Made by a program: the position numbers and the translations under genes. The notes beneath the pieces were generated by a model, which saw only the letters and a program-made list of their open reading frames with translations, did not search any database and was not told the DNA's origin. A DNA stretch of 59,681 bases from Diplocloster modestus (lineage in GTDB: Bacteria; Bacillota; Clostridia; Lachnospirales; Lachnospiraceae). Below are positions 42,672 through 52,135 of this stretch, one piece after another. Every line of letters starts with the position of its first letter. Within the stretch, counting starts at the first letter, position 1. Location: NCBI RefSeq assembly GCF_019042245.1, contig NZ_JAHQCX010000002.1, positions 1 through 59,681 of the forward strand, read 5' to 3'.

Positions 42672-42932
42672 TCATGTATTTTCATTATTATCTTTCCAGT
42701 TCCACCATTTCAGCTTTTCAGGCTCAGGGTTCTTCTCTGATGCATAATAAACAGCACAGCGGTATACGTAGAGCTGACACCGGTCTATCTTACAGCCCTT
42801 CATCAGGCATTCGCGTTCGTACATTTCTTCCGGATCCGCATTTTTAAGCGACGCTACCGTAGTATAACCCAGCATCAACAGATCTTTTTCCGTCTCTTTT
42901 CCCACACCGGGGATTTTTCTTAACTCACTCAT
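42672..42932 (-). CDS. Cdd1-like helix-hairpin-helix protein
   Basis: An 86-residue protein of the 'pathogenicity locus' Cdd1 type (PF11731-like). The helix-hairpin-helix segment LRKIPGVGKETEKDLLMLGY (4-23) suggests nucleic-acid binding, and ADPEEMYERECLMKGCKIDRCQLYVYRCAVYYA with its cysteines is typical for the family. It is found as a lone gene in many Firmicutes. Function is unknown. Confidence 0.85.
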   Translation of the reverse strand: MSELRKIPGVGKETEKDLLMLGYTTVASLKNADPEEMYERECLMKGCKIDRCQLYVYRCAVYYASEKNPEPEKLKWWNWKDNNENT

Positions 42933-42982
42933 CCAATGCTTCCCTGCCTTTCTCCGTTCCTATGCCTTCTGTTACCTATGAT

Positions 42983-43420
42983 CTACGTACTCTTTTTTCT
43001 AACTTTCACTCGGGTCTGAATCAGTTCTTTTACATCCATCAGAATCTGTTCATCGGTCACATCGATCATCAGCCATCTGCCGCCATTGAACACATCAGCT
43101 CTGGCATATAAGTTCTGCACATAAGCGGTACAGGTATTCAGCAGCAGTTCTGTCTCTGACGCTTCCTTTCTTCCGATCGAGACCATGCAGGTAAAGAAAC
43201 CATCATCCGGGTATAAGGTACACAAGGCCCTGCTGCTCTTTCTATATTTTACATTCCAACCGGGCTTTCCGGAGCAGCGGCTGTATTCGATCTTTGGCGA
43301 CACCTGGTAGGTGTCTTCCAGATATTTCCTTAAACGGTTCCAACAGTCACTGTGGACGAATGCGTCGATTTGCTCCAAGTCCGGCTGATGATTCATGTCA
43401 TACAAATTGCTCCATTCCAT
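42983..43420 (-). CDS. DUF3788-family protein
   Basis: A 145-residue cytosolic protein. The family core KPGWNVKYRKSSRALCTLYP (about 52-71) and GFFTCMVSIGRKE match DUF3788. No catalytic motif can be named. AGGAGG precedes the ATG, with a promoter (TTGTCA, 18 nt, TAATAT) just upstream. Confidence 0.85.
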   Translation of the reverse strand: MEWSNLYDMNHQPDLEQIDAFVHSDCWNRLRKYLEDTYQVSPKIEYSRCSGKPGWNVKYRKSSRALCTLYPDDGFFTCMVSIGRKEASETELLLNTCTAYVQNLYARADVFNGGRWLMIDVTDEQILMDVKELIQTRVKVRKKST

Positions 43421-43443
43421 ATACCGACCTCCTATTTATCATG

Positions 43444-43473
43444 ATATTAATTTTATCATATCAAACATGACAA
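43444..43473 (-). promoter_or_regulatory. promoter of DUF3788 gene
   Basis: Minus-strand TTGTCA (43473-43468), 18 nt, TAATAT (43449-43444). The spacer is a near-palindrome, TGATAT...ATATCA. Confidence 0.55.
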
Positions 43474-43559
43474 CAGTGCGTCATATTCCTTTCTATCCAC
43501 ATTTCATTACTTGGAATTTCACCTAATTACTTTCATACTCATATGCTTCTCTTTCGTAC

Positions 43560-43973
43560 TCAATTACTTTTCTTTCTCAATACCGTGACTGCTACGTAAT
43601 GCAATATCTGAAACTTTTCCGGTGCAATATCTGCCAGCCGCTGTTGATGTTCCTGTTCAAAGGCAGTTACCTCCTGTTCAGACAATGACGCTCCGATTCC
43701 CCGGCAGGCTTTCATTCTTCCATTCCAGGAATCACGCGTAAATGGCACGGCTACATCAAAGATGTCTCTTTGTTCCATTTCAAAATAAGTCTGATAAACA
43801 TTCGGAATATCAATGTAATGGCGTTTTTCCCCGCATCCGGTCCAGTTCGGATTATATTTTAACACCAACTCTTCGCTTTGTCCCGCAATCGGATCCTCAT
43901 AAGGGAGCCAGGCCATATAGAGCACTGCAAATCTTCCCTGTTCAGAGCCAGTCCTATCTCCACAGGCTTCCAC
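43560..43973 (-). pseudogene. C-terminal fragment of a class I SAM methyltransferase
   Basis: The 137-residue frame matches only the last half of a common small-molecule methyltransferase: FAVLYMAWLPYEDPIAG, a YIDIPNVYQTYFEM segment, VPFTRDSWNGRMKACRGIGASL and LHYVAVTVLRKK. The N-terminal SAM-binding Rossmann half (about 110-120 residues with the GCG-type loop) is missing, and the mcrC stop lies only 12 nt upstream. It begins with GTG and no good ribosome site. It looks like a gene cut when the McrBC module arrived, although a stable C-terminal domain cannot be excluded. Confidence 0.75.
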
Positions 43974-43985
43974 ATTCCTTCGCGC

Positions 43986-45059
43986 TCATTTTCTCTCTGT
44001 GTATACTGGAATGCCAAAGTAAGATTCTACGATCTGATCCAACTGTTCGACAATCCCTGAGAAGGGGGTATTCAAATCCAGCGTCTTTACACTGATTTTA
44101 TTTCTCCCTATGGTAAAGGCGCAATCCGGAGTTATCGTCTCCTGTGTTTTCGCATAAAGCAGCATACCCGCCACATTTCCGGTGTTGCTGCTATCCTGAT
44201 TTTTTACATAGGCGAAGATCTGATACAGATTTTCCGAATGAAACTTCCGGCTGTCATACTGACTTCTGTACTGCATCGTATGTGTATAATACTTGGTATC
44301 AAGGATCAGTATTTTCTTCTGATGGCGCAGGGTAATATCGGTCTGCATGATAGGGAGGAATTCGCTCACATCCTCATCCACATTCCAGGATATCCGGGAA
44401 GCGGCGGCTCCGAGATTAGGATAGTGATACCGATAATACTCCAGCACAAATTTTTCATACAACCGCGACATCCGCTGTTCATCCAAAAAGGCCGCCATCC
44501 GGAACCGACCTTTGTCCGTGGTTAACAAAAGTCCCGCAAGCACAAAATAACAGATATTTAACAGCATCCGGTAGTTCAGATTATTTTTATGAAAACTTAT
44601 CCTGCTCCACTGAATTCCGGAGGGAGGAAGTGTATCGACGCCGTACAGATACAGCAGGACTTTTTTTAAAGCCTTTTTATGGTCCGGACTCACGGTAGGC
44701 TGCTGTAACAAAAAGACAGCGGTTGTTTTCAAAATCTGATTATAGATATTATTTTCGGTCAGCTCATCGTATTCACAGGTAAGTCTTTGCCTTCGCTGTA
44801 ATCTGTTTCGAATCGTTCCCTGAAGGTCCAGTTTTCCGCGCAGCGTGGTAAGCTCCTCGCATTTGCCGCTATACTCCCGGTACAGTCCCTGCTTCAACTG
44901 CTGCGCCATCCCCTTGGCCAGTATCGCTGCGAACAGATCCTGTATATTCTCAAATTCCTCCGACGCCACTTCCTCGTAGTTGGACTGCCGCAAGACCTGA
45001 AACGCATAGGTTAACATGTAATATATATTTTTGATGAGTATTCCCTTATCTTCAGTCAT
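43986..45059 (-). CDS. mcrC: McrC-type subunit of McrBC restriction system
   Basis: A 357-residue nuclease subunit. The N-terminal part (IKNIYYMLTYAFQVL) is the typical McrC start. The PD-(D/E)XK centre is seen in QTDITLRHQKKILILDTKYY (about 250-270). LRGKLDLQGTI and LTCEYDELTENNIYNQILKTT are further family motifs. Together with McrB it cuts DNA containing modified cytosine. ATG 45059 lies within the mcrB end (8-nt overlap ATGACTGA), so translation is coupled. The C-terminal end abuts the methyltransferase fragment. Confidence 0.93.
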   Translation of the reverse strand: MTEDKGILIKNIYYMLTYAFQVLRQSNYEEVASEEFENIQDLFAAILAKGMAQQLKQGLYREYSGKCEELTTLRGKLDLQGTIRNRLQRRQRLTCEYDELTENNIYNQILKTTAVFLLQQPTVSPDHKKALKKVLLYLYGVDTLPPSGIQWSRISFHKNNLNYRMLLNICYFVLAGLLLTTDKGRFRMAAFLDEQRMSRLYEKFVLEYYRYHYPNLGAAASRISWNVDEDVSEFLPIMQTDITLRHQKKILILDTKYYTHTMQYRSQYDSRKFHSENLYQIFAYVKNQDSSNTGNVAGMLLYAKTQETITPDCAFTIGRNKISVKTLDLNTPFSGIVEQLDQIVESYFGIPVYTERK

Positions 45060-47196
45060 GGAAGACACCACGCAGTATGTTTGACCAATGCTGCAGCTTG
45101 GAGGGTTCATCGAACCAATACTCACTCAGCATCGGGAGGATGTCATATTCAACAACTTCCATCATCCATCCATCGCTGCACTTGGTCTGCCCGCAAAAAT
45201 AGCTGTGACCGATACAGAATCCCCGTCCCAGTGAACGGTCCGCAGCGATCTCTTTATTGAGCTCACTGATTCTCTCAATGAGAGTATCGAATGTACTGTT
45301 ATCCATTGTCTGCTGATAAGCCCGGAACCCCTCGGAATGAAACCCCGGTTCCATTTCAAAGAAACTGAATCGGCGGCGCAGCGCGTAATCTATCATGGCC
45401 AGGCTGCGGTCCGCGGTGTTCATCATTCCTATAATAAATAGATTCTCCGGAACTGAGAATGGCATGCCGTTATAGGCCAGCGTAGTTTTCTTGCCGCGAT
45501 AATCTTTTTCAATTAACATAAGAAGTTCGCCGAATATTTTACTCATATTTCCCCGATTTATCTCATCGATGATAAAGAAAAACGGCTGATCAGGCTTATT
45601 CGCCGCCTTCTGGCAAAAGCGGCAGAAGATACCGTTCTGCAATTCGAAACCATCTCCCCGGGGCCGGTACCCCATCACGAAATCTTCATAGGAATAATTC
45701 TGATGGAACTGTATAAATTCAATACGGCTGTCGTCTCTTTTCTGCATCATCACATAGGCAAGCCTTCTGGCCGCGTAGGTTTTCCCTACGCCTGGGGCTC
45801 CCTGCAGGATCAGATTCTGTTTGTTTTTCAGCAGGGAGAGAAGGGTATCCAACTGTTCCCTTTTCATATAGACTTCCTGAAGGAACTTTTCTTTTGAATA
45901 GGGCTGGACCTCCTCTCTCTCCGTAATTGGATTCTCCTCACGGATCAAGTCCATGATAAAATCATACTCCCCTTTGGTCAGCTTAAAAAGGCTGCCCTGC
46001 GGGTTTATGAAATATTCCATCCTCTCCAATTCGGCACAGCTTTTGAGCGCGGCATAGCTGATGGGTGTTGGAAGCCCTTCTGTTTTCTTAAAATAAAGAT
46101 TTTCACCGTCACTTTCCCTCACAATTTTCGCAATCGCCACTACCTGTTTTACCGGATAAGACTCGTAGCCAATGACATAATCACCGGCCCGAGCGTCCAG
46201 GAAATTCTGAAAAATGCGGCGCTTATTTCCATTATCATTATAAAGGGTGTAGCTCTGCGTCTCCCCAACGCCGATAGCTGAAAAACTCCAGATTTTTGGA
46301 TTTGCGTTCAGCCACCAGTATCTGCGGACAGCCGCCTGATTACTCATGAAAGCCTCCAATGTTATATCAAAGTATGGTTTCAGGATCAGTTTTTCAAACA
46401 GGGACTCCTCTGGTTTCCCTATCCTAATGCAGGTGGAATTATCATTCGGCGTCCACCACTTTTTCGTGTTTTTATATGGAGAAAGGTCTTTTGATTTGGC
46501 AATAACGGAATATGGCCGTTGGTACCAGCCCTCTTTCTTCTCAGGATTCAACACCGCATCGTCACTTGTGATCCGGCCCAGCAGGCGGATGCTGTTACCG
46601 CAGCACAGATAGAAGTAATCGCCCTTCTTCATGGACAGCATAAAATTTTCGCCCTGGCTGATTTTTGAAATGGCCTTGGCTTTCGTATCTTTCTGAACGA
46701 CAACCACTTGCTTGTCTTCAAAGATTTTCGCTTCGGCCGCAGAGATAAAATCGGGGCCGTGGCTGATTTTCCAGAAAGCCGGTGAATCGTCCGCATATAA
46801 CGGGACACCAGAAAGATCAAATTTTTCCAGCGCTTCCTTCAGCTCGTTGCGCAGTTTCCAGATGAAACCGCCTTCGGTGTCTTTGTCGGCCTCTTTCCCC
46901 AGATACAGGATCGGCCACCATTTAACATTGTCATCCTCCGTTTTCATGACCGGACAGCCGGTCCGGTTCGCCACGCGCCTGGCCAGGGATGAGGATCCCG
47001 CATTATAAAAATTCCTGGTTCCTCCATATTTTATAGAAAGCTGTGTGCATGTGGCCATGCCGCCGTAGTCTTTGATGCGTTTTACGATCTGAAGGCTGTT
47101 GGCTGTAAACACGGTTTCATCAGACAGAAGATTAAACCATGTGTCGATTGTAATATGAGGATCATAGTCCATCGGATACCAGGTTGAATGTACCAT
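45052..47196 (-). CDS. mcrB: McrB-type AAA+ GTPase with EVE domain
   Basis: A 714-residue protein with three parts. The N-terminal part (1-150) is found in other Firmicutes McrB proteins. A middle PUA/EVE-like region follows, with a clear EVE domain near 310-385 (YWWLNANPKIWSF, GDYVIGYESYPVKQVVAIA) that reads modified bases. The C-terminal AAA+ motor has Walker A GAPGVGKTY (about 462-470), Walker B FFIIDEINRGNMSKIFGE, and the McrB GTPase signature MNTADRSLAMIDYALRRRF. It should bind modified-cytosine DNA and drive translocation for McrC. AAGGAGGTG supports ATG 47196. Confidence 0.94.
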   Translation of the reverse strand: MVHSTWYPMDYDPHITIDTWFNLLSDETVFTANSLQIVKRIKDYGGMATCTQLSIKYGGTRNFYNAGSSSLARRVANRTGCPVMKTEDDNVKWWPILYLGKEADKDTEGGFIWKLRNELKEALEKFDLSGVPLYADDSPAFWKISHGPDFISAAEAKIFEDKQVVVVQKDTKAKAISKISQGENFMLSMKKGDYFYLCCGNSIRLLGRITSDDAVLNPEKKEGWYQRPYSVIAKSKDLSPYKNTKKWWTPNDNSTCIRIGKPEESLFEKLILKPYFDITLEAFMSNQAAVRRYWWLNANPKIWSFSAIGVGETQSYTLYNDNGNKRRIFQNFLDARAGDYVIGYESYPVKQVVAIAKIVRESDGENLYFKKTEGLPTPISYAALKSCAELERMEYFINPQGSLFKLTKGEYDFIMDLIREENPITEREEVQPYSKEKFLQEVYMKREQLDTLLSLLKNKQNLILQGAPGVGKTYAARRLAYVMMQKRDDSRIEFIQFHQNYSYEDFVMGYRPRGDGFELQNGIFCRFCQKAANKPDQPFFFIIDEINRGNMSKIFGELLMLIEKDYRGKKTTLAYNGMPFSVPENLFIIGMMNTADRSLAMIDYALRRRFSFFEMEPGFHSEGFRAYQQTMDNSTFDTLIERISELNKEIAADRSLGRGFCIGHSYFCGQTKCSDGWMMEVVEYDILPMLSEYWFDEPSKLQHWSNILRGVFHD

Positions 47197-47210
47197 TTTA
47201 TTACACCTCC

Positions 47211-47494
47211 TTAGCAGTTTCCGGTATATACATATTTAAATTTTTTCTTCACATATCCGGCTATCTGGCAGACTTTTTCTATCGGAGTCGGCTCCTGGAC
47301 TTCCCCATCCCCGTATAATGTAAAATACCATTTTTCCATTCATCACGATATAGCCCCTTTGTATGATCAGATACAATTACCAGCGAACCTGTCTTCTTCG
47401 ACCGGCGCATACCTCCCATATTTCCACATTGGAATAATACACGTAATTCTTTATTCGTTAGTTCATCGCCTATTGTTATCTTTGGATTGAACAT
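47211..47494 (-). pseudogene. decayed restriction endonuclease gene (SRA/HNH-type N-terminus)
   Basis: Residues 1-66 from ATG 47494 (FNPKITIGDELTNKELRVLF, GNMGGMRRSKK, VIVSDHTKGLY, HYTGMGK) look like the start of modified-base restriction proteins that carry an SRA-like or HNH domain. The frame then ends early at 47279 after SRSRLR. A different frame continues to a stop at 47211 (EPTPIEKVCQIAGYVKKKF) and could be the old C-terminus, so a large internal deletion with a frame change is likely. It sits between the ABC exporter and mcrB in the same direction. Confidence 0.65.
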
Positions 47495-47504
47495 CTTTCT
47501 CTCA

Positions 47505-49346
47505 CTACACCTCCTGTTCTTCTGCATACACCTTCATAGCCGCCTCTTCTTCAAACTGCCTGGAATACAGATCATAATAATATCCCTTTTTATCCAACAA
47601 TTCCAGATGGGTGCCCCGCTCAATGATTTTTCCATCCTTTACAACCAATATCAGATCTGCCTGGCGAATCGTCGACAAACGGTGTGCAATCACAAAAGAA
47701 GTATGTCCTTTCAACAGATGATTCGTGGCATCCTGGATCAGCTTTTCCGTCTGTGTATCGATCGAGGATGTCGCCTCATCCAGAACAAAGATAGCAGGAT
47801 TGGCCAACACGGCCCGTGCAAATGAAATCAGCTGTTTCTCACCTGTGGACAGCAGGCCTCCGCTCTCGCCCACATCGCTGTCGTACCCCTTCTCCATTTT
47901 TCCAACCACCTTGTCCGCGGACACACTCTTCGCCGCCTCTATAATCTCCTCATCCGACGCTTCCAAACGGCCATATCTGATATTCTCCCACACAGTTCCG
48001 GAAAACAGATGCGGATTCTGCAGCACATAACCAATCTGGCTGTGAAGCCACAGCTGCGACCGTTCCCGATAATCCACACCATCGATCAATATTCTTCCCA
48101 TCGTCGGTTCAAAGAACCTGCCTACCAAATTTACAAGGGTAGACTTCCCGGCCCCCGTCTCACCGACAATCGCCACATTCATCCCGGAGGGCACATGAAG
48201 GTTAAAATGTTCCAATACATATTCCTTACCGTCCGGATACATGAAGGAAACATCCTCAAACACGATATCCCCCCGGATCTTTTCCCAATTGTCCCGATTC
48301 GGCGCAAAGGTATCTCCATACTTCAAAAGCACATCGGGCCGGTCCACTACATTCGGCTCCTGTTCCAGCAGATCCGCCACCCGCTCAATATTCGCCTGAC
48401 AGGATATCAGATCTGCCAGTAGTCTGGCCAGCTGCTGGATCGGTTCAAATATAACAACCGCATAAGAGATAAATACAGATAAAGTTCCAAGTTTAATGAG
48501 ATTATCACGCACCATATAACCGCCCTTTGCCAGCACCACCGCCGAAGCCACAGAACTAAAAAATAAAATGGCCGGAATATAGACCGCGTTCAGCTTCGCT
48601 GAACGAATTGATGCATGGCGCATATCCGATGTCTTTTCAACAAAGCGTTTCTCATTGTCCTTTTCTATAACCATACTCTTTGACGTCTTCACTCCGGTAA
48701 TACCCTCATTGTAAGCGCTGGTAATCTGGGAATTAATCCGTCTTACTTTCCTGTTCCATTTTAGAATCCGATTCTGGAAATACACCGTCAGCAGGGCGAT
48801 ACACGGAACAATCATGATAATAATAAGCGCTAGTCTCGCATTCAGAATAAACATAATTCCAAACACGCTGACAACATAGATCAGAGCCCAGAACATATCC
48901 ACAAGCCCCCATGCGATCATTCCCGCGATCCTCAGAGTGTCACTCATCACACGGGCATGTATATATCCCACCGGTGTTGTATTATAATAGGAAAATGATA
49001 ACGTCTGTAAATGCTGGAACTGTGCCCTCTTCAAATCTTTTCCCACATTCATCTCTATGATCGTCGCCGCACGCACAGACACATACACACAGATCGTCTG
49101 CGCTGCGATAACCAAAATGTAAACCAGCGCAAATATTCCAAGCCCATCCATACGATCCGGTATAATGAAATGATCAATGGCAAAGCTTTGGAACAGCGGC
49201 ACAAGGATATCCACTCCCGCAAGCAGAATATTCAGTCCCAGTGTAATAGCAAAAAACCGTTTATATGGTTTAAAAAACGGAGACAATTTCATCCAGATCC
49301 GGAAGCTGAAAGGATTGTTATATTCTTGTTCTTCATATGCTGCCAT
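47505..49346 (-). CDS. ABC exporter, half-transporter with canonical ATP site
   Basis: A 613-residue half-transporter. Six membrane segments lie within 1-330 (ABC_membrane), and the nucleotide-binding domain is at about 360-600. Walker A GETGAGKSTLVN and Walker B FVLDEATSSID with catalytic Glu are normal, but the signature is LLSTGEKQL instead of LSGGQ. In heterodimeric exporters that asymmetry pairs one canonical and one degenerate site. It follows its partner after only 3 nt. Substrate may be a drug, lipid or peptide. Confidence 0.92.
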   Translation of the reverse strand: MAAYEEQEYNNPFSFRIWMKLSPFFKPYKRFFAITLGLNILLAGVDILVPLFQSFAIDHFIIPDRMDGLGIFALVYILVIAAQTICVYVSVRAATIIEMNVGKDLKRAQFQHLQTLSFSYYNTTPVGYIHARVMSDTLRIAGMIAWGLVDMFWALIYVVSVFGIMFILNARLALIIIMIVPCIALLTVYFQNRILKWNRKVRRINSQITSAYNEGITGVKTSKSMVIEKDNEKRFVEKTSDMRHASIRSAKLNAVYIPAILFFSSVASAVVLAKGGYMVRDNLIKLGTLSVFISYAVVIFEPIQQLARLLADLISCQANIERVADLLEQEPNVVDRPDVLLKYGDTFAPNRDNWEKIRGDIVFEDVSFMYPDGKEYVLEHFNLHVPSGMNVAIVGETGAGKSTLVNLVGRFFEPTMGRILIDGVDYRERSQLWLHSQIGYVLQNPHLFSGTVWENIRYGRLEASDEEIIEAAKSVSADKVVGKMEKGYDSDVGESGGLLSTGEKQLISFARAVLANPAIFVLDEATSSIDTQTEKLIQDATNHLLKGHTSFVIAHRLSTIRQADLILVVKDGKIIERGTHLELLDKKGYYYDLYSRQFEEEAAMKVYAEEQEV

Positions 49347-49349
49347 CTG

Positions 49350-51161
49350 TCATCCCTCCATCTTCTTTCTGTCATCGCGGCTCATCTGTATTTCATAAAT
49401 TTTTCGGTAGATTCCATTCCTTTGTATCAGCTCCCCATGGGTCCCGCATTCTTCTATTTTCCCCTGATGCAGCACCATGATCTCATCTGCCCCCATCAAA
49501 GATGTCACTCTGTGGGATATCAGGATAACCGTTGCCTCCTTCATATTTTCTTTCAGTGCCCGGCGGATGTTATAATCCGTCTGGGAATCTACTGCCGATA
49601 AAGAATCGTCAAATACCATAATCGGCGCTTTCTGAAGCAGCATTCTGGCAATGGCAATCCGCTGCTTCTGCCCTCCTGATAAAGTAACTCCCCGTTCCCC
49701 CACAAGTGTCTCATAGCCGTCCGGAAAACTCATAATGGCCTCGTCAATACACGCAATCTGTGCCGCATACCGGATCTCATCCATCGATGCATCCGGTACG
49801 GAAGCCGCTATATTTTCCCTGATCGTCCTGGAGTACAAAAACGGCTCCTGTAATACCATACCAATATTTCTCCTAAGCTCCTCAATCGGAATATCTTTGA
49901 TTTCTCTTCCGCCAATAGAAATACTGCCCTTGTTATCCTTAAGCTCATACAGCCTGGAGAGGAGCTGGATTACCGTAGACTTTCCGCTTCCCGTTCCGCC
50001 TAAAATTCCAAATGTCCTGCCTTCGGGAACCGTGAATGAGATATCCTGGAGTACATCCTTTCCCTCCTCATATGCAAAGGATACATGATGAAAGGAAATA
50101 TCATACGCAGGTACCTCATATGTCGATGCGTCAAATGCCTCATTATTTTTTACACTTTCTTTCCCATACTCTTCTTCCTGAGAGCGAATGATGTAATCCA
50201 CACGCTCAAAAGAGACGCCCGCTTTGCTCATATCCGAAAGGATACGCCCAAGGCCTCGGATCGGCCACACAAGCGTAGAATTGTAAGCGGCAAATGCGAT
50301 AAATTCACCAACGGATATAAACCCGTTTACCGCCTCCACCACTCCGAAAATAATAACCGCGACCACTTGCAATCCCGTGATCAGGTCCCCAATCCCCCAA
50401 TAAACTCCAGATAACGTTCCAAGGCGGATCCATAGCTTTGCGAAGGCATTATTCTTCTCGTCAAACCGCTCCATTTCAAACTGCTCCCTGCCGAACGCCC
50501 GCACTACACGCACCCCTGTGGCATTCTCCTGCACAACCGTGGATAGTTCTCCCTCCGCTTCATCAGCAGTAGTGAAGCGTTTTGCGATCAATTTATAGAA
50601 TACGGTCGAATATACGATTACAATCGGTACAAACAGCAGAACGACGCAAGATAGTTTTACATTCATGGAAAACATCATGACAAAAGATGTGATCACAAGG
50701 AATGCGGTACGGAACACCTCCAGAAGCTGTGTGACTACAAAGCCACGGATCACTTCCACATCGGAAGTACAGCGCTGAATAATATCTCCGGTCTGGTTCC
50801 TGTCATGCCACTTCATCGGAAGTTTTTGTGCATGAGTAAATAATGTATCTCTTAGATTTTTAGCAAAATTCTCCCCTGCGATTGCTGTATTGGTACGGCT
50901 GACATAGGTGAATATGCCGGAAGCTACCGCTACTGTCACAATCGTCATTGCCAATATCCAGAGGTTATCTGACAAATAGCTTCCCTCGTTACCACTTAAC
51001 ACTTCATCAATACTGAAGCGGAAAATCTGCGGTGTCAGTGCATTTAATACGGTTGATATCAGCGATGCGGCTACAGCCACTGCAAAATAGGCTTTCGAGC
51101 CGTGTAGGAATCTTAATATTAAGTGTAGTTTTCTATATTTTGTCGTCGTTATTATCTTCAT
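49350..51161 (-). CDS. ABC exporter, half-transporter with degenerate ATP site
   Basis: A 603-residue half-transporter with six membrane segments and a C-terminal ATPase. Walker A GGTGSGKSTVIQ and the signature TLSGGQKQR are normal, but Walker B reads VFDDSLSAVD, with Asp in place of catalytic Glu. It thus complements the protein encoded next door, giving a heterodimer with one active site. ATG 51161 is chosen; the in-frame TTG at 51185 lacks a well-placed ribosome site. Upstream, AAGGAGA is followed by a tiny ATG-TAA leader. Confidence 0.92.
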   Translation of the reverse strand: MKIITTTKYRKLHLILRFLHGSKAYFAVAVAASLISTVLNALTPQIFRFSIDEVLSGNEGSYLSDNLWILAMTIVTVAVASGIFTYVSRTNTAIAGENFAKNLRDTLFTHAQKLPMKWHDRNQTGDIIQRCTSDVEVIRGFVVTQLLEVFRTAFLVITSFVMMFSMNVKLSCVVLLFVPIVIVYSTVFYKLIAKRFTTADEAEGELSTVVQENATGVRVVRAFGREQFEMERFDEKNNAFAKLWIRLGTLSGVYWGIGDLITGLQVVAVIIFGVVEAVNGFISVGEFIAFAAYNSTLVWPIRGLGRILSDMSKAGVSFERVDYIIRSQEEEYGKESVKNNEAFDASTYEVPAYDISFHHVSFAYEEGKDVLQDISFTVPEGRTFGILGGTGSGKSTVIQLLSRLYELKDNKGSISIGGREIKDIPIEELRRNIGMVLQEPFLYSRTIRENIAASVPDASMDEIRYAAQIACIDEAIMSFPDGYETLVGERGVTLSGGQKQRIAIARMLLQKAPIMVFDDSLSAVDSQTDYNIRRALKENMKEATVILISHRVTSLMGADEIMVLHQGKIEECGTHGELIQRNGIYRKIYEIQMSRDDRKKMEG

Positions 51162-51419
51162 ACTTTTAGTCTCTAGCCGGTGCAAACCGATCCGCTTACA
51201 TTCTCCTTTTTTGTTGATTATCTCTTTCGGTTTATATATCCGTTTTATTTGTAAGCTCTTTTCGTTTGTATACCCATCTTATTTGTTCTTTCTTGTGCCC
51301 GCATGCCCTTGTACAGCGTTACAACCTATAGCTTATCCATCTCAACTTCCTTAAAAATACAGTTCCATATCACGCAAAATCCAAAATCCGGCTTACCCCA
51401 TTACGTAAATCAAGTACAA

Positions 51420-52040
51420 CTAATGCTTACCTATTTCTTTCGATATATCCTTTAATATTACACTTAATAGAGCCATCATTTTTGATGATATTGAGACAAA
51501 AGAACCATGTACTGAACAATTTTTAATAATACGATGCCTTAAATTCATCTGTTTATCATAATCAATACTAGAAAAATAATCTATTACTATTTGAATATCT
51601 ATGTTTTTCATTTTACACGCACGTTCAAGTTCTTTATACATTATTGTTATATAATTTTCATTTTTTCTTTTATAATAAACCCATGCAAAAAAATCAGTAA
51701 TTTCTCTTGTATCTGGAGACTCAGCATGACAAGTAGGACATAACAAAAACAGGTTATTAACTGTTTCAGGGCCGCCTAATGATTTTGCAAGTATATGAGC
51801 TTTTTGTAAAGATTTCTCATTATTCCAATCCTTTTCTAAGTCATCAAGCTCACTAATTTTCTCATCACTAATTATCCATGATGGCAAACCACAGGCCCAG
51901 CAACAGATATCATCTGAAAATTCTATTACCGGAAAAGCTTCCTCTTTCTCTTTACAATCAGCATAATTCTTAACTTCAAATATATTAGTAATAGCCTTGT
52001 CTTTCCAAAAGCTATATATATCAAATTTATTAATCGCCAT
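51420..52040 (-). CDS. HNH endonuclease-like protein in AT-rich island
   Basis: A 206-residue protein with a zinc-bound HNH fold. C47 and C50 form one CxxC; AHILAKSLGG contains the first His (H82); N96 and C101-x2-C104-H105 (NNLFLLCPTCH) complete the motif. The flanks (1-40 and 120-206) are helical with no recognised domain. The base composition is much more AT-rich than in the exporter and RlmD genes beside it. AGAGG precedes the ATG. It follows by 95 nt an equally AT-rich unknown gene and probably acts with it. DNA cleavage is expected from the motif. Confidence 0.85.
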   Translation of the reverse strand: MAINKFDIYSFWKDKAITNIFEVKNYADCKEKEEAFPVIEFSDDICCWACGLPSWIISDEKISELDDLEKDWNNEKSLQKAHILAKSLGGPETVNNLFLLCPTCHAESPDTREITDFFAWVYYKRKNENYITIMYKELERACKMKNIDIQIVIDYFSSIDYDKQMNLRHRIIKNCSVHGSFVSISSKMMALLSVILKDISKEIGKH

Positions 52041-52135
52041 ATTATCATCCTCTCATATTGTTAATCTTAAATAATATAGAAACCACTTTCCCCCTCTTAT
52101 AAATGTTTGAACTTCTTTAATAAACTATCAGTAAA

